Assembly (NCBI RefSeq): GCF_008728515.1
Contig: NC_044990.1
Location: 63,716,879-63,780,878, forward strand
Origin: Papio anubis
Taxonomy: Eukaryota > Chordata > Mammalia > Primates > Cercopithecidae
Direction: 5' to 3'
DNA: 64,000 bases
In this document: positions 50,655 to 59,947 of the stretch, piece after piece
Layout of the letters: each line of letters opens with the position of its first letter
Position numbering within the stretch: position 1 is the stretch's first letter
Notes under the pieces: model-generated
What the model was told of the DNA's origin: nothing
The model's input: the letters and a program-made list of their open reading frames with translations, nothing else
Database searches by the model: none
Program-made: the position numbers and the translations under genes

Positions 50655-50812
50655 TTTATATATATAAAAGCATATATAGCATATATATAACTACATATGT
50701 AAATATATATATAATATGTATATATCTTACATCTCCTACACAGATATATATGTGTTTGTGTGTGTATGTGTGTGTATGTATATATACACATACATAAAAA
50801 CATGTATATAGG
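50655..50812. repeat. Compound (TA)n/(TG)n microsatellite
   Basis: tatatatata blocks, then tgtgtttgtgtgtgtatgtg, then tatatatacacatacata. Confidence 0.93.
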
Positions 50813-51876
50813 CTGTCTAACACAGTGGTTGAAATATATAGATATTATTCAAAATCAGTGTTGAATCCCAAGAATTCTGAGTTTCCCAGAGAAAGGGAAA
50901 GAACAAGAAATCTCCTAAATTATCAAAAGACTACTCACCAAATGTTCCCACTAATCGTCTCACAGGATCTTCCCATTCTCCAGATTCTTTCATAGCTATA
51001 CTCTTCCTGACATCTTCCACCCCAGCACCTGTTCCTCAAGTATCTGCTGTGCTGTAGTGCCAGTGCCTGATGACAAGAGAAACAGAAAGAAGGCAGCGAC
51101 AGGATCATTTGTATTTACCTGTTCACTGTGGCATAGTCTATCTATTGCTCCCTTATTCTGACAGAAAGGTATGTACATTATTCACCTGAGGCAGACAGAT
51201 AACCTGAAATATTAAAGCCCTGTTGCTTTTTTCTTCTGTACAATACTCCAAACTTGAAAGTTAGGAAAAATTCATCAGGTTCTAAATCAGTTATCTAGAG
51301 GACACAGAATTAAGTGAAAAAGTAAATGGACTGAGACATAGTTTTGCACCACAAAATGTCTTTTTTTCCCCATACCTGGAATGAGATAAAGCTTGGTGAC
51401 ACTAAGTAGATAAAGGTATAGAGGTTCCTTGTGTTTGTTTGTTACTTTAAGAAAACAGAGGAAATTAATACAATGTTTGGTCCCCATTCACTGTGTCCCA
51501 ACCCCCTGCTTCCACATGCCAGTGGGTCAAGGTTTCTGCCAGGGGTCCAATGCCAAGTCATCCCTATACAATTGGAGAAGAAAGCTCAAGAGGGTGTTGC
51601 AGTAAGGCAGAGAGCGGAGACAGGTTTTTACCTGTGCAAAACTGGTTCTCACAGCAATGTCTGTATTAAAAGTGGGCCATGAGGACAAATGAGAGAAAGG
51701 CATAGAGGGGTTTCATATGCTTATCATGTTCCAGCCATCCTGGACATCTCTATTTTCCATAATGGTAGTGTGCTACTTCCACAGTTTTGGTCTTTGCAAT
51801 GGCTGTTCCTTGTGCTTGAATTCTTCCCCTGAATTTTAGATGGATAGATGTTTATTAGTACTCAGATTTCAGCTTC
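50813..51876. other. Unassigned sequence
   Basis: No recognisable gene or repeat. Confidence 0.5.
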
Positions 51877-52190
51877 AGAAAGTATCCTCTTGGCTGGACG
51901 TGGTGGCTCATGCCTGTAATCCCAGCACTTTAGGAGGCTGAGGCAGGCGGATCCCTTGAGGTCAGGAGTTCAAGTCCAACCTGGCCGACGTGGTGAAACC
52001 TTGTCTCTATTAAAGATACAAAAATTAGCCAGGCGTTGTGGTGGGCACCTGTAATCCCACCTTCTTGGGAGGCTGAGGCAGGAAAATTGCTTGAACTCGG
52101 GAGGTGGAGGCTTCAGTGAGCCAAGATCATGCCACTGCACTCCAGCCTGGGTGACAGAGTGACTCCATTTCAAAAAAAAATAAAATAAAA
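51877..52190 (+). mobile_element. Alu (plus strand), AluS-like, split from its right duplication by L1
   Basis: The left duplication agaaagtatcctctt is at 51877-51891 and the Alu body starts at 51892 (ggctggacgtggtggctcat). The A-rich tail ends at 52190, where L1 sequence starts. The matching right duplication, slightly altered (agaaagtaagtatcttctt), lies at 53886-53904 beyond the L1. Confidence 0.9.
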
Positions 52191-52878
52191 GACTTTTGCT
52201 GTCATTGCTTTCGGTGTTTGGTCATGAAGTATTTGTCCATGCCTATGTCCTGAATGATATTGCCTAGGTTTACTTCTAGGGTTTTTACGGTTTTAGGTCT
52301 TACATTTAAGTCTTTAATCCACCTTGAGTTAATTTTTGTATAAGGTGTAAGGAAGGGGTTCAGTTTCAGTTTTCTGCATATGGCTAGCCAGTTTTCCCAA
52401 CACCATTTATTAAATAGGGAATCCTTTCCCCATTGCTTGCTTTTGTCAGGTTTGTCAAAGATCAGATGGTTGTAGGTGTGTGGGGTTATTTCTGTGGCCT
52501 CTGTTCTGTTCCATTGGTCTATATATCTGTTTTGGTACCAGTACCATGCTGTTTTGGTTACTGTGGCCTTGTAGTATAATTTGAAGCAGGTAGCATGGTG
52601 ACTCTAGCTTTGTTATTTTTGTTTAGGATTGTCTTGGCCATATGGGCTCTTTTTTGGTTCCATATAAAATTTAAAGTAGTTTCTTCTAATTCTGTGAAGA
52701 AAGTCAGTGGTAGCTTGATGGGGACAGCATTGAATCTATAAATTACTTTGGGCAGTATGACCATTTTCACGATATTGATTCTTCTTATTCATGAGCATGT
52801 AATGTTTTTCCATTTGTTTGTGTCCTCTCTTATTTCCTTTAACAGTGGTTTGTAGTTCTCCTTGAAGAGGTCCTTCAC
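52191..52878 (-). mobile_element. Inverted 5' part of an L1PA element (ORF2 segment)
   Basis: Read on the minus strand it is L1 ORF2 from gtgaaggacctcttcaagg to aagcaatgacagcaaaagtc. It directly precedes, in L1 coordinates, the plus-strand part that starts at 52877. Confidence 0.95.
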
Positions 52879-53885
52879 AAATGGGATCTAATTAAACTAA
52901 AGAGCTTCTGCACAGCAAAAGAAACTATCATCAGAGTGAACAGGCAACCTACAGAATGGGAGAAAATTTTTGCCATCTACCCATCTGACAAAGGGCTAAT
53001 ATCCAGAATCTACAAGGAACTTAAACAAATTTGCAAGAAAAAACAAACAACCCCATCAAAAAGTGGGCTAAGGATACAAACAGACACTTCTCAAACGAAG
53101 ACACTTATGCAGCCAACAAACAATAAAAAAAACTCATCATTACTGGTCATTAGAGAAATGCAAATCAAAACCACAATGAGATATCTCACACCAGTTAGAA
53201 TGGCAATAATTAAAAAGTCAGGAAACAACAGATGTTGGAGAGGATGTGGAGCAATAGGAACACTTTTACACTGTTGCTGGGAATGTAAATAGTTCAACCA
53301 CTGTGGAAGACAGTGTGGCAACTCCTCAAGGATCTAGAACCAGAAATACCATTTGACCCAGCAATCCCATTACTGAGTTTATACCCAAAGGATTATAAAT
53401 CATTCTACCATAAAGGCACATGCACATGTATGATTTTTGCAGCACTGTTCACAATAGCAAAGACTTGGAACCAACACAAATGCCCATCAATGATAGACTG
53501 GATAAAGAAAATGTGGCACATATACACCATGGATACTATCCAGCTATAAAAAAAGAATGAGTTCATTTCCTTTGCAGGGATATGGATGAAGCTGGAAACC
53601 ATCATTCTCAGCAAACTAACACAGGAATAGAAAACCAAACACTGCATGTTGTCACTCATAAGTGGGAGCTGAACAATGAGAACACATGGACACAGGGAGG
53701 GGAACATCACACACCTGGGGCCTGTTGAGGGGTGGGAGGTTGCGGGGGGAGAGCATTAGGAGAAATACCTAATGTAGATGACAGGTTGATGGGTGCAGCA
53801 AATCGCCATGGCATGGGTATACCTATGTAACAAAGCTGCATGTTCTGCACATGTATCCCAGAAATTAAAGTATAATAACAAAAAA
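52877..53885 (+). mobile_element. Direct 3' part of the L1PA element (ORF2 end and 3' UTR)
   Basis: Starts acaaatgggatctaattaaa, continues through the ORF2 C-terminus and a primate L1PA 3' UTR (gaacacatggacacagggag, ggcctgttgaggggtggga), and ends in an A-rich tail near 53885. Stops interrupt the frame, for example after SLLVIREMQIK-type sequence. Not active. Confidence 0.95.
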
Positions 53886-53904
53886 AGAAAGTAAGTATCT
53901 TCTT

Positions 53905-54552
53905 GTAACCCAGTGTAAGTATGTACCTTTTGTATACAACATTGTTTCATTTTATTATTCAATATGACACTCATCTTTACTCTCTCTTAACTGAATGCTT
54001 AACAAGAGCAATACCCTCACTGTCTGGTTCATGAGTCTATGCTCAGTTTTAAAGTGATACCTAATACAGAATATTCACTCTATGAATGTTTTATGAATTG
54101 AATGCATAGATGAATGTGCTGCTAAGTATCAGGCAGATACATCTTTGAGAAAAGACTGTGGCCTTGTCAATAGCGAGGTTCTTAAAAGTGGCAACTTAAA
54201 AGTGGCAGAGATTGATGCAGCTTTTATATACCTGGTTAACTCTCAGGTGATCAGCAGCACTTTCTAAATCTGCAGGAAGTTAGTAATCCCGTGAAGGCAC
54301 ACAGTTTCACCTCTTCCTCGTATTCACATATTGCTCATGATGAAAGGATTGGGGTTGTTATGTCAACATCAGGAACCAGGAAAAAGTAGAGAGGAAATAT
54401 TGGATTAGCAAGATATGTCTCCTTCTCCCATGAGTAATATGCAGTTATAATTTAAATGCGTATGACCCCTGTCTTGTGCTCTGGTATGTAAGACTGTGTA
54501 CATTAGTGGTTTAAATGGGACCTGGAGAAGTTTAAGGGCAAACTAAGAGAGG
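53905..54552. other. Unassigned sequence
   Basis: No recognisable feature. Confidence 0.5.
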
Positions 54553-54700
54553 TTTTTTTTTTTTTTTTGTGGTAAGGAAACATGACATCTACTCTCAATA
54601 AATTATAAAGTATATAATACAGTGCTCTTAACTGTAGGCATAATGTTGTACAGTAGATCTACAGAACTTAATGATTCTATATAAGTGATATTTTATATCA
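54553..54700 (-). mobile_element. Old L1 3' UTR fragment (L1M type) beside a T16 run
   Basis: Follows the T-run at 54553-54568 with gtggtaaggaaacatgacat, cttaactgtaggcataatgt and tgtacagtagatctacagaa, which is the reverse of an L1M 3' UTR. Confidence 0.6.
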
Positions 54701-54734
54701 ATTGAATAACAATTCTCTTTGTCTCTCTACTCAC

Positions 54735-54899
54735 AGGATCTCAAAGAGATGTCTGCATTATTATGCTCATTTCAGTCATTATTCACATGAATCAAGATAC
54801 AGAAACAATTTAAATGTCCAGCAACAGCTGCATGGATAAAGAAAATGCTGTATATACACACAGTGGAATATTTTTTGGCCTTAAAAAAGGAAATCTTGC
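54735..54899 (+). mobile_element. Old L1 ORF2 C-terminal fragment (L1M type)
   Basis: Contains tctcaaagagatgtctgcat, cagtcattattcacatgaat and caacagctgcatggataaag in L1 ORF2 order. It is cut off by the LTR at 54900. Confidence 0.75.
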
Positions 54900-55187
54900 T
54901 GCTATAGACTGAATGTCTGCGTCATCCCAAAATTCATATGTTTAAACCCTCATCCCCAAGGTGATAGTATTTGAAAATAGAGCCTTTGGAGGGTGATAAG
55001 ATGATAAAGATGTTTCCCTTCTAAGAGATAGGAGAGAGCTTGCTTCCCTTTTCTCTCTGCCATGTAGAGATACATCAAGATGGTAGAGTAGGAAGAGGAT
55101 CCTCTCTAGAAACAAAACCAGCCAGTACCTTGATCTTGGACTTCATAGCCTTCAGAACTCTGAGAAATACATGCTGCTGTTTCTATA
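54900..55187 (+). mobile_element. MLT1/MST-like MaLR LTR
   Basis: Starts tgctatagactgaatgtctg, with aaaattcatatgtttaaacc, ccccaaggtgatagtatttg, ttgatcttggacttcatagc and cagaactctgagaaatac. The last part of the LTR is missing after 55187. Confidence 0.82.
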
Positions 55188-55627
55188 CATTTGCAGGTGA
55201 AGCTATTTCTCTAGCAGAGTTCTCTGAGGGGATCACATTTGCTGCTACCATGAGCCAAAATTTTCCAAGTTTTTTCCATAAGATCTTTTTCCAAGGTCTC
55301 AAGGTGAGTGATTCCAAATAAGCACTAACAGGAAGAGTTCGTGGATAGTGAGAATATTTTTTTAAAACTATGCCCAATACAATGTTTTTTGTCTCCTGAG
55401 TGAAAGAATATCTAGAAGGAAATATATTTAATCCATATAGAAATATAATTTAAACATGTGAAAAAAGAATAGCATGTGTCCTTTCTTTTTTTTGCTTGTT
55501 TTTAATCTGTCCTCACCATAGTAGAATATTTCACTGTGATTTCTAATTCTGATTCTTAAAACTATCATTCCATAGGTTGTAACTCTGTTGTAACATTACT
55601 GTCATTCTTCTTACTCACCAAACCCTC
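55188..55627. other. Unassigned sequence with an exon-like segment
   Basis: 55198-55303 lies between a plausible acceptor (tttctatacatttgcag, ending 55197) and donor (caag/gtgagt, 55304-55309). I see no protein similarity, so this may be chance (see findings). Confidence 0.35.
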
Positions 55628-55891
55628 TATATTACCTGATTAGCAAGATTAGGCAGGTTAAAATTCTTCAGTGACATATCGTGTATATATCACTATTGAT
55701 GTAGTGGTTACTGAACTATTATAAAGTATCATGTTATAAATTCTTAAAATCTATCCATCAAAAGAGATCATGATCCTGGTTTGACCTGGATTATGGCTAC
55801 TTCTATTACTCTCTGCCAAGAGCACTATTTATATACACGATATGTCACTGAGGAATTTTAACCTGCCTCATCTTGCTAATCAGGTAATATA
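55628..55891. repeat. 62-bp inverted repeat around a 140-bp loop
   Basis: The left arm is at 55628-55689 and the right arm at 55830-55891. Reverse-complemented, the right arm matches the left at all but two positions (attaggc/atgaggc and attctt/attcct). The loop at 55690-55829 is unique AT-rich sequence. Confidence 0.95.
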
Positions 55892-56115
55892 ATCAGGCCA
55901 GCTCTATTACCTTAATTCATTTTGCTCTTATCAAAAATGACAGAACATAGGTTGACCTGGGAGCTTAATTTACTATACAAGTTCACTGAATAATACAGAC
56001 TGCATGGGTTGCATTTGGGTTATATGTTTTCTGATTTCAATGTTATGGTAAGATTAATCACTAAGTAGCTACATTTTGCAATGTTTAAAATAAAAAGAAA
56101 CTGATATATGGATCC

Positions 56116-57946
56116 TGAAAAATGGCAGAGAGGAGTCAACACTAACTTGCATCTCCCACTCAGATGGACAGAACTGCGTGTGGAGATTCATATTGTGAGC
56201 TTTTGCTCTAAAAGCTACTGCAGGAACATAATAAGAAAACAGGAAGAATGCACAGACCCTTTGAAAGAAATGGTTTGCTGCTGCAAACTCTGAGAAACAG
56301 CCGAAACACGGTGAGTGCACAAAGTGTGAGGCGGGGAAAGTCTGCCTCCCAACACACATCCTCGCTGGGGAGCCTAAAAATCCAGATCACAGGAGAAGGA
56401 TTTAACCTTACCTAGAGGTGAAATGAATTTAGATAGCCATGCAAAATATAAAAGTAGAAGAAACAGCAGGACGAGCCCTATAGGCACTCCCAGTCCCCAT
56501 GGAAAACCAGGGAACCGATTTCTGACTTGGGGAGGGTGGCCAGTGAAACTGGGGAAAGACCACAGGGAGAAGGAAACTTCCAGAGGAAATTTGTAATAAT
56601 TTTGACTGAGTGTAAATTTTCCAGGGCAGAATCTGGGAGTGGGAAGTGAACAGGAAGTGCAGATTGGAGCACAGAAGCTGCAGTGGGGAGGCAGGAAGCC
56701 TGAGAGCCCTGCTTGCTTTCTCAGCAGGGAGGCTTGTGGCCTGGGGCAAGTTCCCATTCCCATCCCTGCTCGTCACCACCTTCCTGGATATAAACTGGGT
56801 GCTATTGGGGGAGCACAGCAGGAGTGAGACTGGTCTTTCTGGCTGCATGGAAGCTGAGGAAGGCCTGTCACTGCCAGCTTTCCCCCACTTCCCTGGTGAC
56901 CTGTATGATGCAGCAGAGGCAGCCATAATGCCCCTGGGAACATAACTCTATCAGCCTGAGAAACACACCCCCATCCTCCACAGTGTCCACAGCAAGCCCA
57001 GCCTAAGGAGAGTCTGAGCTTAGACACACCTAGCCCTGCCCCCAACTGATGGTCTTTCTCTACCTGCCCTGGTAGCCAAAGAAAAAAGACAGTCTCTTGG
57101 GAGCTCTATAGCCCTGCCCACTACCTGGAAAGCCTGAGGACTTATCCAAGCAACCCTAATGCAAGCTTGTATCCTCCCTATACTACTGCAGCTGATCCTC
57201 TCTTGAAAGCACCAGCACCATCTCCTGGCTGGAGGCCAACCAATACAAACCATTACAGCAACTAATAAAAGAACAACCCTGCCCCAAGAAAGAAGAAAAC
57301 AACAGTTAACTCCACTGCCTGTAACATCCTGACTAAACAGAGGTCCTGAGTCTGTCCATGGAACAATTTTACTGCTAGCACAACCAGCAACTGACAAAAC
57401 CAGCACACTAAGCAAAATTACGACTAAGGTACCACACAGAGTCTGCTCCCCTGCTATCTCCACGGCAGCATGTGCTGGTGTCCATGGCTGAGAGACCTGA
57501 AGACAGATCACATCACAGGACTCTTCGTAGACACTCCCTTGTACCACTTTGGAGCCTGAGAGCTCCGCGGGTTGGCTGGACCCAGAAGAGAAATAACAAT
57601 CACTGCAGTTCAGTTCTCAGGAAGCCCCATCCCCAGGGGAAGAGGGAGAACACCACATCAAGGGAATACCCTGTGAGCTTTTGCTCTAAGAGATACTGTA
57701 GGAACATAACAAGAAAACAGGAAGAATGCACAGACCCTTTGAAAGAAATGGTTTGCTGCAGGCCACAAGCCTCCCTGCTGAGAAAGCAAGCAGGGCTCTC
57801 AGGCTTCCTGCCTCCCCACTGCAGCTTCTGTGCTCCAATCTGCGCTTCCTGTTCACTTCCCACTCCCAGATTCTGCCCTGGAAAATTTACACTCGGTCAA
57901 AATTATTACAAATGAGAAGAAACCAGATAAACAATGCTGGTAATAT
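56116..57946 (+). mobile_element. 5' UTR of a nearly full-length L1 (L1PB/L1MA-like)
   Basis: GC-richer than its surroundings, beginning near aaaaatggcagagaggagtc. It is the internal promoter region of the element. Its right part keeps the usual run-in to ORF1 (ggctgagagacctgaagaca, ggggaagagggagaacacca, gagaagaaaccagataaaca). A 242-bp block at 57672-57913 is foreign to this order (separate entry). Confidence 0.9.
57672..57913. repeat. Composite templated insertion in the L1 5' UTR
   Basis: 57672-57759 is a direct copy of 56194-56281 (84 of 88 bases equal). 57759-57913 is an inverted copy of 56589-56743 (153 of 155 equal). The two pieces meet at 57759 and replace the 5' UTR sequence normally found between gggaataccctgtg and aaatgagaagaaacc. 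Confidence 0.95.
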
Positions 57947-58950
57947 GACAAAGCAAGGTTCTTTACCACCCGTAAAAGATCACACTAGCTCATCAGCAAT
58001 GGATCCAAGCCAAGAAGAAATCTCTGAATTGCCAGAAAAAGAATTCAGAAGGCTGATTAGTAAGCTCATCAAGGAGGCAGCAGAGAAAGGTGAATAAAAA
58101 CTTAAAGAAATTTTTAAAAAGTCACAGGATATGGATGGAAACACAAAGAAATAAATAGCATAAATTAAAAAATTGCAACTTCTGGAAATGAAAGACACAA
58201 TTAGAGAAATGCAAAATACACTGGAAAGTCTCAACAATACAATTAAACAAGTAGAAGGAAGAACTTCAGAGCTTCAAGACAAGGCTTTCAAATTAACCCA
58301 ATGCAATAAAGACAAAGAAGAAAGAATTTTAAACAATGAACAAAGCCTCCAAGAAGTCTGGGATTATGTTAAATGACCAGACCTAAAAATAATTGGTGAT
58401 CCCAATGAAGAAGAGAAATCTAAACATTTAAAAAACATATTTGAGGGAATAATTGAGGAAACTTCCTTAGTTTTGTTAGAGATCTAGACATCCAAATATT
58501 AGAAATTCAAAAAATACTAGGAAACTACTGCAAAAAGATAATCACCTATGCACATAGTCATCATGTTATCCAAAATCAAAATGAAGGAAAGATTCTTAAG
58601 AGCTGTAAGGCAAAAGCATCAGGTAACCTATAAAAGAAAACCTATCCGATTAGCAACAGATTTCTCAGCAGAAACCCTGTGAGCTAGAAGGGATTAGAGT
58701 CCTATCTTTAGCTTCCTTAATCAAAACGATTATCTGTCAAGAAATTTACATTCAGAAAAATCAAGCTTCATAAATGAAGAAAAGATATAATCTTTTTCAG
58801 ACAAATGCTGAGAGAATTTGCACCTACCAAGCCAGCATTATAAGAACTGCTAAAAGGAGTTCTAACTATTGAAACAAACACCTCAAAAGATACTAATACA
58901 GAACTGTCTTAGAGCATAAATCTCATGGGACCTATAAAACAATAACGCAA
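57947..58950 (+). pseudogene. L1 ORF1 remnant
   Basis: Corresponds to ORF1, the RNA-binding chaperone of L1 (coiled coil, RRM, C-terminal domain). ATG at 57947 starts tgacaaagcaaggttcttta. A first frame reads SSAMDPSQEEISELPEKEFR and meets a stop at 58095-58097. A later block at 58173-58376 carries the coiled-coil part (MQNTLESLNNTIKQVEGRTS). Stops and frameshifts follow, so no protein is made. Confidence 0.85.
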
Positions 58951-58993
58951 TGAAAAGAAAAAAAAACTCAAGGTATTCAGGTAACAACTATCA

Positions 58994-59658
58994 TGATGAA
59001 TAGAATAATACCTCACATCTCAATACTAATGCTGAATGTAAATGGCCTAAATGCTCCACTTAAAAGATACTGAATGGCAAAATTGACAAAATTCACCAAA
59101 CAAGAATCTGCTGTCTTCAAGGGACTTACCTAACACATAAGGAATCATATAAACTTAAACTAAAGGGGTAGAGAAAGGCATTTCATGCAAATGGACATCA
59201 AAATGGGCAAGAGTAGCTATTCTTGTACCAGACAAAACAGACTTTAAAGCAACAACAGTTGAAAGACAAAGAGGGACATTATATGATGATAAATTGTCCT
59301 GTCTAATCCAACAGGAAAATAGCACAATCCTAAATATATATGTACCTATCACTAGAGCTTCCAAATTTATAAAACAATTACTACTAGACCCAAGAAATGA
59401 GATGGATGGCAACACAATAATAGTGGGGGACCTCAATACTCTACTGACAGCACCAGACAGTTCACCAAGACAGAAAGTCAACAAAGAAACAATGGACTTA
59501 AGCTACACTCTAGAACAAATAAACTTGACAGATATTTACAGAATATTCTGCCTAACAACTGCAGAATATACATTCTATTCATCAGCACATGGAACGTTCT
59601 TCAAGATAGATCAGATGATAGGCCACAAAACAAGTCTCAATTCATTTAATAAAATTGA
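58994..59658 (+). pseudogene. L1 ORF2 remnant, endonuclease part
   Basis: ORF2 encodes the endonuclease/reverse transcriptase of L1. The open piece at 59294-59680 covers much of the endonuclease domain: it keeps the GDLNTLL block (the usual GDFNT motif, altered) and SSAHGTFFKIDQMIGHK, in which the catalytic D and final H are kept but the usual IDH histidine is changed to Q. Earlier stops (for example TGA near 59072) break the frame, and an Alu interrupts it after 59658. Confidence 0.88.
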
Positions 59659-59947
59659 GGCTGGGCACAATGGCTCATGACTGTAATCCCAGCACATTGG
59701 GAGGCTGAGGTTGTGGACCACCTGAGATCAGGAGTTTGAGACCAGCCTGGCCAACATAGCAAAATCCCATCTCTACTAAAAATACAAAAAATTAGCTGGG
59801 CACCTGTAATCTCAGCTTCTTAGGAGGCTGAGATTTGCTTGAAGCTGGGAGGTGGATGTTGCTGTGACCCAAGATCATGCCATTGCACTCCAGACTGGGT
59901 GACAGAGTGAGACTCTGTCTTAAAAAAAAAAAAAGAAATAAAAAAAT
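59659..59947 (+). mobile_element. Alu inserted in L1 ORF2
   Basis: From ggctgggcacaatggctcat through a shortened right arm (part of the middle is deleted after attagctgggcacctg) to an A-rich tail. L1 sequence resumes with gaaattatatcaaatactct. The bordering aataaaattga and aataaaaaaatga are a probable altered target duplication. Confidence 0.93.

Noticed and set aside
50585..50815. Possible tRNA or small RNA near the TA/TG repeat
   Set aside because: No cloverleaf, A/B box pair or known small-RNA sequence could be found; none is apparent elsewhere in the window apart from those in MIR and Alu.
56429..56926. 165-codon minus-strand frame in the L1 5' UTR
   Set aside because: Antisense to L1 sequence, low-information composition, no known domain. 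Left out as a gene.
57020..57547. 175-codon minus-strand frame in the L1 5' UTR
   Set aside because: It is antisense to L1 in a GC-richer region, has no recognisable domain, and does not correspond to the start-proximal small antisense L1 frame. Chance is more likely.
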